This document shows, in pieces, positions 1 to 8,667 of a DNA stretch of 64,000 bases (position 1 is its first letter; each line of letters begins with the position of its first letter). Both the position numbers and the translations under genes were made by a program. Source of the stretch: Methylobacterium sp. WL1 (lineage in GTDB: Bacteria; Pseudomonadota; Alphaproteobacteria; Rhizobiales; Beijerinckiaceae); contig NZ_CP042823.1 of the NCBI RefSeq assembly GCF_008000895.1, positions 5,416,501-5,480,500 on the forward strand. The letters are read 5' to 3'. The notes below the pieces were generated by a model that saw only the letters and a list, made by a program, of their open reading frames with translations, was not told where the DNA came from and ran no database searches.

Positions 1-818
1 CAAGGCGGGCGGCGATCGCCCCCTCGGCGGTGAGCAAGCGCCTGGCCGAGCTGGAGCGCGCGCTGGGCTGCGCCCTCCTCACCCGTGAGCCCCGGGGGAT
101 GCGCCCGACGCCGGCCGGCGAGACGCTGCTGCACCACACCCGCCGGATGCTGGCGAGCGCCGAGCAGATGGCGCTCGAACTGGCCGAGCACGCGCACGGC
201 GTGCGCGGCTTCGTCCGGATGCTCGCCAACCTGTCGGCGATCGTGCAGTTCCTGCCCGAGGACCTCCAGGCCTTCCTGGCTGCGCAGGAGCAGATCCGCG
301 TCGATCTGGCGGAGCGGCCGAGCGGCGGCGTGGTGCTGGGCGTCGAGGAGGGCGCGGCCGATCTCGGGATCTGCGCCGGCGGCACCGACACCCGTTCGCT
401 CACCGCCTACCCGTATCGCGGCGACCGCCTGGTCCTGGTGATGCCGGCCGACCATCCGCTGAGCGGGCACGCCGCCGTCGCCCTCGCCGACACCCTCGAC
501 TACGACCATGTCGGCCTGCACGTGGAGAGCTCGATCTACGCCGCCCTGCGGGACGAGGCCCGGCGCCTCGGGCGGCCCCTGCGCCTGCGGATCCACGTTC
601 CGAGCTTCGACGGGATCTGCCGGATGGCGCAGGCCGGGATGGGCCTCGGCACGATCCCCGAGGGGGTCTTCGCCCTGCTCGGGCCGCAGCTGAACCTCGC
701 GGCGGTGCCGCTGACCGACCCCTGGGCGACGCGGACGCTCACCCTGGTGGTCCGCCCCGGCGCCCTGCCGCCCGCCGCCGCCCTGTTGCTGGATCACCTG
801 CGCACGGCCGGGGGATAG
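1..818 (+). CDS. LysR-family transcriptional regulator (5' end outside window)
   Basis: The reading frame is open from base 3, so the gene is cut by the left edge and its true start is not visible. The first visible residues (APSAVSKRLAELE) are the recognition helix of a LysR winged HTH. The following part carries LTREPRGMRPTPAG, the usual LysR wing, and the rest fits a LysR substrate-binding domain. It ends at TAG 816-818. It lies just upstream of and co-directional with a CoA-transferase/lyase/MFS set, so it probably controls that set, although LysR regulators are more often divergent from their targets. The effector cannot be inferred. Confidence 0.9.
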   Translation, partial: RRAAIAPSAVSKRLAELERALGCALLTREPRGMRPTPAGETLLHHTRRMLASAEQMALELAEHAHGVRGFVRMLANLSAIVQFLPEDLQAFLAAQEQIRVDLAERPSGGVVLGVEEGAADLGICAGGTDTRSLTAYPYRGDRLVLVMPADHPLSGHAAVALADTLDYDHVGLHVESSIYAALRDEARRLGRPLRLRIHVPSFDGICRMAQAGMGLGTIPEGVFALLGPQLNLAAVPLTDPWATRTLTLVVRPGALPPAAALLLDHLRTAGG

Positions 819-923
819 GAGGGGCTTCCGTTCGCGTGCGGAGAACGCAGCCTCGCGCATGGCGTTTGGACATCGCCCGGAAGCCGGTCGTATCCTCCGG
901 GCAAAGACAGGGAGAGAACGACG

Positions 924-2117
924 GTGTCAGGTCCGCTCAGCGGGATCCGTGTGCTGGAACTCGGCCAGCTCATCGCCGCGCCCTTCGCCACCAAGCTCCT
1001 CGCCGAGTTCGGTGCCGAGGTGATCAAGGTGGAGGCGCCCGACGGCGGTGACCCCCTGCGCACCTGGCGCAAGATGCACGGCGACACCTCGCTGTGGTGG
1101 TATCTCCAGTCGCGCAACAAGAAGTCGATCGCGGTCAACCTGAAGACCCCGGAGGGGCTCGACATCGTCAAGCGACTCGCCACCAGCGCCGACGTGGTGG
1201 TCGAGAACTTCCGGCCCGGCGGCCTGGAGAAGCTGGGGCTGGGTTGGGACGTGCTCTCGGCCCTCAACACGTCGCTCACGATGGTGCGCATCTCCGGCTA
1301 TGGCCAGACCGGGCCGTACCGTGACCGGCCGGGCTTCGGCGCCATCGGCGAGGCCATGGGCGGGCTGCGCTACACCACCGGTTCCCCGGACAGCCCGCCG
1401 GCCCGGGTCGGCGTCAGCATCGGCGACACCCTGGCCTCGCTCCACGGCGTGATCGGCGCGCTGATGTCGATCCTGAACGTCAAGGTCAACGGCGGCGCCG
1501 GGCAGGTGGTGGACGTCTCGCTGGTCGAGAGCGTGTTCAACGTCATGGAGAGCTTGGTCCCCGAATACGACCTGCTCGGCGAGATCCGCACCCGCACCGG
1601 CGGCGCGCTGCCCGGCATCACCCCGTCCAACACCTACCCGACCCAGGATGGCGGCTACGTCGTGATCGCCGGCAACAGCGACCCGATCTTCCGCCGACTG
1701 ATGCAGGCCATCGGCCGCCCCGACCTCGCCGAGGACCCGCGGATGCGCTCCAACGAGGGCCGCTCGCAGCACGCCGCGATGCTCGACGGCGTGATCGGAG
1801 ACTGGTCGAAGGCAAGGAGCGTCGCGGACGCGCTGGCCGCCCTGGACGCCGCGGACGTGCCGGCGGGCCGGATCTACTCGGTGGCCGACATCGTCGCCGA
1901 CCCGCACTACCAGGCCCGCGACATGATCCTTCAGGCCGAGCTGCCCGGCGGCACCCAGGTGAAGATGCCCGGCATCGTGCCGAAGCTGTCCGGCACCCCC
2001 GGGGCGGTGCGCTGGCCGGGGCCGGCGCTCGGCGCCCACACCGACGCGGTCCTGGCCGATCTCGGCCTGGACGCGGTCGCGATCCAGACGCTGCGCGATG
2101 CGGGAGCCGTGAAATGA
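924..2117 (+). CDS. CaiB/BaiF family (family III) CoA-transferase
   Basis: 397 aa, the usual size for family III CoA-transferases, which move CoA between an acyl-CoA and a free carboxylic acid through an aspartyl-CoA intermediate. The N-terminus has the typical 'G.RVLELGQLIAAPF' and 'GAEVIKVE' segments. The aspartate in VSIGDTLASLHG (about residue 169) fits the catalytic position. The GTG start at 924 follows GGGAGAG at about 910-916. The stop overlaps the next start by 4 bases (ATGA), so it is translationally coupled to an HMG-CoA-lyase-like enzyme. Together they would activate an acid to its CoA thioester and cleave it. The substrate is not determined; 3-hydroxy-3-methylglutarate or citramalate-like acids fit. 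Confidence 0.9.
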   Translation: MSGPLSGIRVLELGQLIAAPFATKLLAEFGAEVIKVEAPDGGDPLRTWRKMHGDTSLWWYLQSRNKKSIAVNLKTPEGLDIVKRLATSADVVVENFRPGGLEKLGLGWDVLSALNTSLTMVRISGYGQTGPYRDRPGFGAIGEAMGGLRYTTGSPDSPPARVGVSIGDTLASLHGVIGALMSILNVKVNGGAGQVVDVSLVESVFNVMESLVPEYDLLGEIRTRTGGALPGITPSNTYPTQDGGYVVIAGNSDPIFRRLMQAIGRPDLAEDPRMRSNEGRSQHAAMLDGVIGDWSKARSVADALAALDAADVPAGRIYSVADIVADPHYQARDMILQAELPGGTQVKMPGIVPKLSGTPGAVRWPGPALGAHTDAVLADLGLDAVAIQTLRDAGAVK

Positions 2118-3037
2118 GCGAGGCCACGATGCTGGTCCAGGAGGTCGCGCCCCGCGACGGCCTGCAGATCGAGGCGGCCTGGGTCGAGACCGCCGACAAG
2201 ATCGCCCTGGTGGACGCGCTCTCGGATGCGGGCTTCTCCCGCATCGAGGTCTCGTCCTTCGTTTCTCCCAGGGCGGTACCGGCCCTGCGCGACGCCGCCG
2301 AGGTCTTCGCCGGGATCCGCCGCCGGCCCGGCACGGTCTACGTGGCGCTCGTCCCGAACCCGAAGGGCGCCGAGCGGGCGCTGGCCGCCGGGGTCGGCGA
2401 GATCAATCTCGTCGCCTCGGTGAGCGAGACCCACAACCGCGCCAACATGGGCATGAGCCCGGACGACTCGATCGCGGGCTTCTCCCGCATCATGGCGACC
2501 GTGACGGGCTCGGCCGTCCTGACTAATGCGACGGTCGCCACGGCCTTCGGCTGCCCGTTCGAGGGCGACCAGCCGGCCGACGCGGTCGTCGCGCAGGTGG
2601 AGCGCTATCGTGCGCTCGGCATCACCGGCGTGACGCTCGCCGACACCACCGGCATGGCCAACCCGCGCCAGGTCGAGCGCCTCGTCGCCCGCGTCCTGCA
2701 GATCGTCCCGGCCGAGCATCTGACGCTGCATTTCCACAACACCCGCGGGGTCGGCCTCGCCAACGTGCTGGCGGCTTGGCAGGCGGGCGCGCGCCGCTTC
2801 GATGCGGCGCTCGGCGGCCTGGGCGGCTGCCCGTTCGCCCCGGGCGCCACCGGCAACATCTGCACCGAGGATCTGGTCAGCATGGCCCACGAGATGGGGA
2901 TCCCGACCGGCCTCGACCTGCCGGCCCTGATCGCCCTGTCCCGGGACCTGCCCCGGCTGGTCGGCCACCCGGTGCCCGGTCAGGTCGCCCAGGCGGGCCG
3001 GCCCTGCGACCTGCACCCGGTCCCACGGGCCGCCTGA
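2114..3037 (+). CDS. hydroxymethylglutaryl-CoA lyase-like (HMGL/DRE-TIM) enzyme
   Basis: 307 aa TIM-barrel lyase of the HMGL-like family, which splits 3-hydroxy-acyl-CoA such as HMG-CoA into acetyl-CoA and a keto acid. Visible signatures are the N-terminal metal-binding VAPRDGLQ, the HFHNTRG histidine pair (metal ligands), and GLGGCPFAPGATGN with the catalytic cysteine typical of HMG-CoA lyases. The start overlaps the CoA-transferase stop (ATGA at 2114). A family III CoA-transferase coupled to an HMG-CoA lyase and an acid importer suggests 3-hydroxy-3-methylglutarate, citramalate or itaconate breakdown. Which of these cannot be decided here. Family call sure, substrate inferred. Confidence 0.88.
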   Translation: MSEATMLVQEVAPRDGLQIEAAWVETADKIALVDALSDAGFSRIEVSSFVSPRAVPALRDAAEVFAGIRRRPGTVYVALVPNPKGAERALAAGVGEINLVASVSETHNRANMGMSPDDSIAGFSRIMATVTGSAVLTNATVATAFGCPFEGDQPADAVVAQVERYRALGITGVTLADTTGMANPRQVERLVARVLQIVPAEHLTLHFHNTRGVGLANVLAAWQAGARRFDAALGGLGGCPFAPGATGNICTEDLVSMAHEMGIPTGLDLPALIALSRDLPRLVGHPVPGQVAQAGRPCDLHPVPRAA

Positions 3038-3137
3038 CACCGACGATCACAGCGCGAAAAAGCCGCTCACCGAAGGCGGCCCCGCGCATCCGGCTCGTCC
3101 GCGACGGGGCGGCCGGACTTCTCCAGGGAGGAACACG

Positions 3138-4460
3138 ATGGCCATCGCGGTGACCGGCGCCCCCGCGCGCCCAGAGGATGTGACCGAGGCCGGCATCGTC
3201 CGGAAGGTGGCGTGGCGGCTGATGCCGCTGATCATGGTCTGCTACCTGTTCGCGTTCTTCGACCGGATCAACATCAGCTTCGCCAAGTTCCAGCTGCAGA
3301 GCGACCTCGGCTTCAGCAACGTCGCCTACGGGCTCGGCGCCAGCATGTTCGTCGTCGGCTACGTCATCTTCGAGGTGCCGTCGAACCTGTTCCTGTACCG
3401 GGTCGGCGCGCGCCGCTGGATCGCCCGGATCATGATCTCGTGGGGGATCGCCACCGCGCTGATGATCTTCATCCGCACGGAATGGCACTTCTACACCCTG
3501 CGCTTCATCATCGGCGCCATGGAGGCCGGCTTCGCGCCCGGCATCCTGTACTATCTGACCCTGTGGTTCCCGGCCTCGCATCGCGGGCGGATCACCTCGT
3601 TCCTGTTCGTGGCCTCGGCGTTCTCGGGCATCCTCGGGGCCCCGGTGGCCGGCCTGATCCTCGGGGGCCTCAACGGCGTCGCCGGGCTCGCCGGCTGGCA
3701 ATGGCTGTTCCTGGCCGGCGGCCTGCCCTGCCTCGTGCTCGGCGCCCTGGTGCTGATGCGCCTCGACGACCGGATCTCCGATGCGCGCTGGCTGTCGCAG
3801 CCGGAGAAGGACCTGCTGTCCGCCCGGATCGCCCACCACAACCGAGAGATCGGCGACCATTCGCTCCTCGGCGCCCTCCGCCAGCCCGGCTTCCTGATGA
3901 TCGGGCTGGTCTACTTCCTCCTCCAGATCGGCTCATACGGACTGAATTTCTGGGGGCCGGACCTGATCAAGACCGCCAGCGGCAGCAGCGCCGCCTATGT
4001 CGGCCTCCTCACGGCGGTCCCGTACATCTGCGGCGCGATCAGCATGGTGGTGGTCGGACGCCTGTCAGACGCCTCCGGCGAGCGGCCGAAATTCGTTGCC
4101 GCGCTGGCGATCGCCGCGGCCATCGGGTTCTTCACCGCCGGCCTGTTCGACCGGCAAATCGTGCCGCTGATGATCGCGCTGGCGCTGCTCGGATCCGGCA
4201 TCGTCGCCTCGATCCCGACCTTCTGGACCCTGCCGGCCAAGCTCGTCACCGGCGTCGGCGCGGCCGGCGGCATCGCGCTGATCAACACGCTCGGCCAGTT
4301 CGGCGGCATCGTCAGCCCGGTGATGGTCGGCTGGGTCAAGGACCTGACCGGATCGACCACGCCGGCCCTCTACGTCATCGGGTCGCTCTGCCTGGTGGCG
4401 GCCGGCCTCCTGCTGTTCGCCATGCCGGCGAGCCTGCGCCGGAGCGACCGCGGCCCCTGA
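3138..4460 (+). CDS. MFS transporter, anion:cation symporter (ACS) type
   Basis: 440 aa integral membrane protein with about 12 hydrophobic segments. The first helix carries YLFAFFDRINISFAK, the ACS-family variant of the first-helix signature (phthalate, tartrate, hexuronate and related carboxylate transporters). ATG 3138 has GGGAGG at 3126-3131 upstream. It is co-directional with the CoA-transferase and lyase, 100 bases after the lyase, and is the likely importer of their carboxylate substrate. It converges with the AraC gene that ends at 4477; only 16 bases separate the stops. Confidence 0.9.
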   Translation: MAIAVTGAPARPEDVTEAGIVRKVAWRLMPLIMVCYLFAFFDRINISFAKFQLQSDLGFSNVAYGLGASMFVVGYVIFEVPSNLFLYRVGARRWIARIMISWGIATALMIFIRTEWHFYTLRFIIGAMEAGFAPGILYYLTLWFPASHRGRITSFLFVASAFSGILGAPVAGLILGGLNGVAGLAGWQWLFLAGGLPCLVLGALVLMRLDDRISDARWLSQPEKDLLSARIAHHNREIGDHSLLGALRQPGFLMIGLVYFLLQIGSYGLNFWGPDLIKTASGSSAAYVGLLTAVPYICGAISMVVVGRLSDASGERPKFVAALAIAAAIGFFTAGLFDRQIVPLMIALALLGSGIVASIPTFWTLPAKLVTGVGAAGGIALINTLGQFGGIVSPVMVGWVKDLTGSTTPALYVIGSLCLVAAGLLLFAMPASLRRSDRGP

Positions 4461-4476
4461 ACGGCTTGCCGAGCCG

Positions 4477-5436
4477 CTACTCCGGGCTCAGCCCGACGGC
4501 GTAGCGGAAATCGCTGGGCGTCAGGCCGAAGCGGTTCTTGAAGCGGCGCGTGAAGTAGACCCGGCTGGTGAAGCCGCAGCCGGCGGCCAGGGTCTCGATC
4601 GTCAGGTTGGTGAAGGCCGGGTCGGTCAGGCGGTCGGCCGCGACCTCGAGCCGGCGTTGCCAGATCCAGTCGGAAACGTGCTGGCCGCGCTCGTGGAACA
4701 GTTCCTCGAGCCGGCGCAGCGACACGCCGACCGCGGCCGCCAGCTGCGGCGGGTCGAGGGTCGGATCGCCGAGGTTCGCCTCGACATGCGCCTTGGCCCG
4801 CTGGACCAGCACGTTGCCGCTCAGCGGCTGCGGCAGGTCCAGCGCCATCCGCTCGGCGATGCTCGCGACGATCAGGTCCACGCCGATCGACCCCATGCGG
4901 GCGGCCGCGACCGGGTCGAGCTGGTGATGCATGCGGCTCAACTCCACGAAGTAGCCCGTCGCCAGGTTCGCGGTGGCCAGGTCCGCGCCCACGGTCCGGG
5001 CCGCGTAGCGGTGTGCCGGCCCGAGCACGTCCTCCAGCCTTTCGCGCGGCATCTTCAGGTACAAGGATTGATTGCCCGGGCTCGTCGTCATCACCGTCGG
5101 CTGATGCTCGATCACCACCAGGTCGCCCGGCCGCTGCGTCGAGACCCGATCCCGCTGCTCGACCGTCGTGGTGCCGGCGAGCGTGAGGCCCACGCTGATG
5201 CAGCCCGCGTCACCCAGGCGGCGGATCTTGCCGGGTGTCGCCTCGCTGCGCAGTGGACCCTCCGAGACCCGGGTCATGGTGAGCGGGCCCAGCGTGGCGA
5301 TCTCCAGCCGGGCCTCGAAGGGCGCGGCGTCGAGCTGCTGCTGTTCAAGGGGTAGGCGCTGCTCTTCCAGGGTCTCCAGCCAGCGTTTGAAACGCGCATC
5401 GATAGGAATATTATCGGTCGAAAACAATAATTTCAT
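4477..5436 (-). CDS. AraC-family transcriptional regulator, copy 1 of 3
   Basis: 319 aa. The N-terminal part (from MKLLFSTDNI through about residue 190) looks like an AraC_binding_2-type ligand domain. The C-terminal ~100 residues form two helix-turn-helices, with LRRLEELFHERGQ...SDWIWQRR and the closing YFTRRFKNRFGLTPSDFR. It is one of three paralogues in a row, all 319 aa and all starting with the same [FT]-T-[DE] pattern. This copy is the most divergent in the HTH and has its own 340-base AT-rich upstream region, so it is probably transcribed alone. Target and effector unknown. Confidence 0.93.
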   Translation of the reverse strand: MKLLFSTDNIPIDARFKRWLETLEEQRLPLEQQQLDAAPFEARLEIATLGPLTMTRVSEGPLRSEATPGKIRRLGDAGCISVGLTLAGTTTVEQRDRVSTQRPGDLVVIEHQPTVMTTSPGNQSLYLKMPRERLEDVLGPAHRYAARTVGADLATANLATGYFVELSRMHHQLDPVAAARMGSIGVDLIVASIAERMALDLPQPLSGNVLVQRAKAHVEANLGDPTLDPPQLAAAVGVSLRRLEELFHERGQHVSDWIWQRRLEVAADRLTDPAFTNLTIETLAAGCGFTSRVYFTRRFKNRFGLTPSDFRYAVGLSPE

Positions 5437-5776
5437 AGGTAAAATTCCGTTCTCGACGATGACACACGCTGAACAACGGCGCCACGGATCTCCGAAGTAT
5501 TTGAGCCGAGCCTTGATCTATGACCGAAATTTATCCTGCTGGATTTAATACTTGTCAGACTTATGAGGCTACGAGGAATGTGTTGCGGCAATGTATACAA
5601 AAAATTTCATTGCGTATGCAAGCACGGCGCAGCATGGCCGATGCGGATTCACGTCGCGCGGGCGGGACAATCCCTGATCCGTCTCACGCTGCTTGGAACA
5701 GAAGCAGGACGGCGTGTCGCGACGGCGATGCGATCGCGCGCGAGCCTTGCCTTCGTTGCGATGGACCGGTGGGCCG
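5437..5776. promoter_or_regulatory. AT-rich control region of AraC copy 1
   Basis: This 340-base gap contains no convincing gene. Its part nearest the AraC start (about 5440-5620) is visibly richer in A+T than the surrounding DNA. It contains a perfect 8-bp palindrome TGTATACA at 5592-5599. On the minus strand TTGCAT lies 16-17 bases before TGTATA/GTATAC, a possible -35/-10 pair, and a second possible pair is CTGACA with ATAAAT 18 bases downstream. These are eyeball matches only. The same TGTAT/ATACA half-sites occur in front of AraC copy 3. Confidence 0.4.
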
Positions 5777-6736
5777 CTACAGGGTGCCGATAAGGGCCGC
5801 GATCCGGTATTCCCGCGGCGACAGGCCGTGGCATTCCTTGAACCGGCGGGCGAAATGGGCCTGGTTGGCGAAGCCGCAGCCGAAGGCCACGGCGCCGATC
5901 TGCAGGTGGGCGCAGCTCGGGTCGGCCAGGCGCTTGGCGGCCGCCGCGAGACGACGCTGCCAGATCCAGTCGGAGATCTGCTGGCCGCGCTCGTGGAACA
6001 GCTCCTGCAGCCGGCGCAGCGACACGCCCACCGCCGCCGCGAGCTGGGGCGGGTCGAGGGTGGGGTCGCCGAGGTTGGCCTCGACGAACGCTTTGGCGCG
6101 CTGGACCACGACGGTCCCGTGCAGCGGCTGCGGCACCTCCTTGGCCATCCGCTCGGCGATGCAGGCCACGATCAGGTCCAGTCCGATCGTCGACATCCGC
6201 TCGGCCGAGTCCGGATCGAGCCGGTGGCGTATCTGGATCAGCTCGCGGAAGAACGTCGATGCCAAGCTGGTCGTGGCCAGTTCCGCCCCCATGGACAGCG
6301 CGGTGTAGAGCCGGGTCGGCCCGAGCACGCTCTCGAGGCGTTCGCGCGGCAATTCCAGGAACACGGCTTGGCTGCCCGGGCTCGTCGTCACCACGGACGG
6401 CCGATGATCGAGCACCACGATGTCGCCGGGCTTCTGGACCGAGTCCCGGCCGTCCTGAAGGCAGGTCGACGTGCCGGAGAGCTTGAACAGCACGACGGCC
6501 ATGCCGGCCCGCTCGTGCTGGCGCGCGGCGTTGGGGGTCGTCTCGTTGCGCAGCGCGCCCTGCGTGACCCGCGTCATTCGCAGGGTGCCGACGTTGGCGA
6601 ACTCCATCTTGCCGGCGAACGGGCTGTCGTCGAGGCGCGCGATCTCGATCGGCACCAGCCGCTCGAACAGCGTCTCCCGCCAGATCTTGAAGCGGTCCTT
6701 CGCGTGGAGGTTGTCGGTCGTGAATACGGGCTGCAC
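5777..6736 (-). CDS. AraC-family transcriptional regulator, copy 2 of 3
   Basis: 319 aa, same architecture and length as its two neighbours: N-terminal ligand-type domain beginning MQPVFTTDNL, C-terminal double HTH ending HFARRFKECHGLSPREYR. Its HTH is close to copy 3 (shared FGCGFANQAHF and LRRLQELF), so these two probably arose by the more recent duplication. It starts 38 bases after the stop of copy 3 and probably shares its transcript. Ligand and targets are unknown; no structural gene lies between the copies. Confidence 0.93.
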   Translation of the reverse strand: MQPVFTTDNLHAKDRFKIWRETLFERLVPIEIARLDDSPFAGKMEFANVGTLRMTRVTQGALRNETTPNAARQHERAGMAVVLFKLSGTSTCLQDGRDSVQKPGDIVVLDHRPSVVTTSPGSQAVFLELPRERLESVLGPTRLYTALSMGAELATTSLASTFFRELIQIRHRLDPDSAERMSTIGLDLIVACIAERMAKEVPQPLHGTVVVQRAKAFVEANLGDPTLDPPQLAAAVGVSLRRLQELFHERGQQISDWIWQRRLAAAAKRLADPSCAHLQIGAVAFGCGFANQAHFARRFKECHGLSPREYRIAALIGTL

Positions 6737-6774
6737 GGGTGCTGTCCCCTGGCGATGCCGGGCGATGCGGTGGT

Positions 6775-7734
6775 CTACGGGGTGCCCACGAAGGCCGCGT
6801 GGCGATACTCCCGGGGAGCCATGCCGTAGCGTTCCTTGAAGCGGCGGGAGAAGTGGGCCTGGTTGGCGAAGCCGCAGCCGAAGGCCAGGGATCCGATCGG
6901 CATTTGGGCGCAGCCCGAGTCTGCGAGGCGCTTGGCCGACGCCTCCAGGCGGCGCTGCCAGATCCAGTCGGAAATGTGCTGGCCGCGCGCCTGGAACAGT
7001 TCCTGGAGCCGGCGCAGCGACACGCCCACCGCCGCCGCGAGCTGGGGCGGGTCGAGGGTCGAGTCGCCGAGATGGGCCTCGACATGGGCCTTGGCGCGCT
7101 GGACCACGACGGTGCCGTGCAGGGGCTGGGACACGTCGAGCGTCAGGCGCTCGGCGATGCTGGCGACGATCAGGTCCACGCCGACCGACGCCATCCGGGT
7201 GGCCGAGTCAGGGTCGAGCCGGTCGCGCAACCGGACAAGCTCTTGGAAGAACGTGACCGTCAGCCCCGTCGAGACGACGTCGGCGCCCATCGTCAGGGAT
7301 GTGTAGCGCCGGGTGGACCCGAGCACGCTCTCCAGGCGCTCCCGGGGCAGCTCCAGGAACAGGGACTGGCTGTCCGTGCTCGACTCGTGCGCGGCCGGAC
7401 GATGATCGATCACCACGACCTCGCCGGGGCGCTGCACCGAACTACGGCCATCCTGGCTGCGCTTCGACGTGCCGGCGACCTTGAAGATCACCACGACGGT
7501 GCCGTCCTTGCCGTTGCGCCGGATCAGCCCGCGCGTCGCCTCGCTGCGCATGGCGCCGTGCGTGACGCGGGTCAGCACCAGCGGGCCGACGCTCGCGGCT
7601 TCGAGCTTGGCCCGGAAGGGACGGTCGTCGAGGCGCGTCTGCTCGAGGGGGACACCCCGGCTGACAAGCGCCTCCCGCCAGCGCCGAAAGCTGTGCAGGG
7701 GGTTAAGACCCTCGGTCGAAAACAATGCTTCCAT
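6775..7734 (-). CDS. AraC-family transcriptional regulator, copy 3 of 3
   Basis: The frame is open to 7875, which would give 366 aa, but the start at 7734 (MEALFSTEG) gives 319 aa, identical in length to both paralogues and aligned with their N-termini, so it is preferred. The upstream 47 codons run through AT-rich promoter-like DNA. The C-terminus has the AraC double HTH (LRRLQELFQARGQ, HFSRRFKERYGMAPREYR). It is the first gene of a likely two-gene unit with copy 2. Function in the cell not determined. Confidence 0.92.
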   Translation of the reverse strand: MEALFSTEGLNPLHSFRRWREALVSRGVPLEQTRLDDRPFRAKLEAASVGPLVLTRVTHGAMRSEATRGLIRRNGKDGTVVVIFKVAGTSKRSQDGRSSVQRPGEVVVIDHRPAAHESSTDSQSLFLELPRERLESVLGSTRRYTSLTMGADVVSTGLTVTFFQELVRLRDRLDPDSATRMASVGVDLIVASIAERLTLDVSQPLHGTVVVQRAKAHVEAHLGDSTLDPPQLAAAVGVSLRRLQELFQARGQHISDWIWQRRLEASAKRLADSGCAQMPIGSLAFGCGFANQAHFSRRFKERYGMAPREYRHAAFVGTP

Positions 7735-7986
7735 AAGTAAATTTTTCGATCGACCGGCATTTCGCGCGGCCGGAACAAGGGATCCGCGTCGCCAGACAAG
7801 CGCCGTCCGATACATATTGTATATTATTTTCAGCCTCAAGGGATGCATTTGAGCAACCTGAGGTGAAATTGGCAACTCACCGCCGGTGGGGGCCTTCGCG
7901 GATGTCGATCACTGGGGCGGACCTTCGGGCCGTCGTTCGACAGAGGCGGGGTTTTGATAACGCGAGATTGAACAGCAGATCCTGAC
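7735..7986. promoter_or_regulatory. divergent AT-rich control region between AraC copy 3 and mucR-like gene
   Basis: 252 bases separate the two divergent genes. The region holds two short inverted repeats: ATACA/TGTAT with a 3-base spacer at 7810-7822, and CTCAA/TTGAG at 7835-7853 with a second pair CCTCA/TGAGG around it (7834-7863). TGTAT/ATACA half-sites also occur upstream of AraC copy 1 (5592-5599), which makes them candidate autoregulatory operators. No promoter is defined with confidence. Confidence 0.35.
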
Positions 7987-8400
7987 ATGATCAACGAACC
8001 CGAAGCCCGCTCTTCCTTCCTGCTCGAGAAAGTCGGCGCGATCGTCGCCGCTTACGTGTCGCGAAACCCTGTGGGGGCAGGGGATCTGCCGGTGCTGATC
8101 GATCAGGTCCATGCCGCGATCTCGGTGCTCCAGCGCAATCCCGCCGGCTCCGCCCGGTCCTGGACCGGCCCGGCCGCCGCGGAGGTCGAGGCCTCGATCG
8201 GCGAGAACGGCCTGATCAGCTTCATCGACGGCCGGTCGTACAAGACGCTGAAGCGCCACCTCACCGCCAACGGTCTCACCCCGGAGCGCTACCGCGCCAA
8301 GTTCGGCCTGCCGGCCAACTACCCGATGGTGGCTCCCGGCTACGCCAAGCGGCGCTCGGAGATCGCCCGGGCGATCCAGCTCGGTAACCAGGCGGCCTGA
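7987..8400 (+). CDS. MucR/Ros-family transcriptional regulator with degenerate zinc site
   Basis: 137 aa. The C-terminal half matches the Ros/MucR DNA-binding domain: LKRHLTANGLTPERYRAKFG followed by LPANYPMVAPGYAKRRSEIA. In Ros the zinc is held by two cysteines and two histidines. Here the cysteine positions are Ser78 and Asp81, only His91 of the histidines is kept, and one residue is missing where the second histidine would be. The fold may therefore be stabilised without zinc, as is known for some rhizobial Ros homologues. MucR proteins regulate exopolysaccharide, motility and surface genes. ATG 7987 is the first start. Another gene follows 3 bases after the stop. Confidence 0.9.
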   Translation: MINEPEARSSFLLEKVGAIVAAYVSRNPVGAGDLPVLIDQVHAAISVLQRNPAGSARSWTGPAAAEVEASIGENGLISFIDGRSYKTLKRHLTANGLTPERYRAKFGLPANYPMVAPGYAKRRSEIARAIQLGNQAA

Positions 8401-8403
8401 ACG

Positions 8404-8643
8404 ATGGCCTGCGCCATGACCCATCCGGTTCACGGGCTGCCCGAGGCGGATCGCTCCGTGGAGATCCTCGAGCGGATCGCCGGAACGCTCCGCATGCCGG
8501 TCGCCGCCTTCCTGCCGGACGAGCCCGAGCCGCGCGAGGCCGTGGCTCAGGCGGCGGATCTGGTGACGGCCTTCATGGCGATCGAGACCGTCGCCGCGCG
8601 CCGCACCTGCCTCGCCTTCGTGCGTGCCATGGCGCGCCCGTGA
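8404..8643 (+). CDS. small protein of 79 aa, resembles the tail of XRE-type regulators
   Basis: Begins 3 bases after the MucR-like stop and is probably co-transcribed with it. The C-terminal stretch (LVTAFMAIETVAARRTCLAFVRAMA) resembles the tail found after the HTH in many short alphaproteobacterial XRE regulators, but no HTH precedes it. An alternative ATG at 8416 would give 75 aa. Ends 24 bases before a strong hairpin. Function unknown; the call as a real gene rests on position, length and composition. Confidence 0.6.
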   Translation: MACAMTHPVHGLPEADRSVEILERIAGTLRMPVAAFLPDEPEPREAVAQAADLVTAFMAIETVAARRTCLAFVRAMARP

Positions 8644-8667
8644 GGCCTCGGGAAACCGGGGCCGGAA

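Noticed and set aside
7735..7875. A 47-codon N-terminal extension of AraC copy 3
   Set aside because: Both paralogues start at the equivalent of 7734, and the extension covers AT-rich promoter-like DNA.
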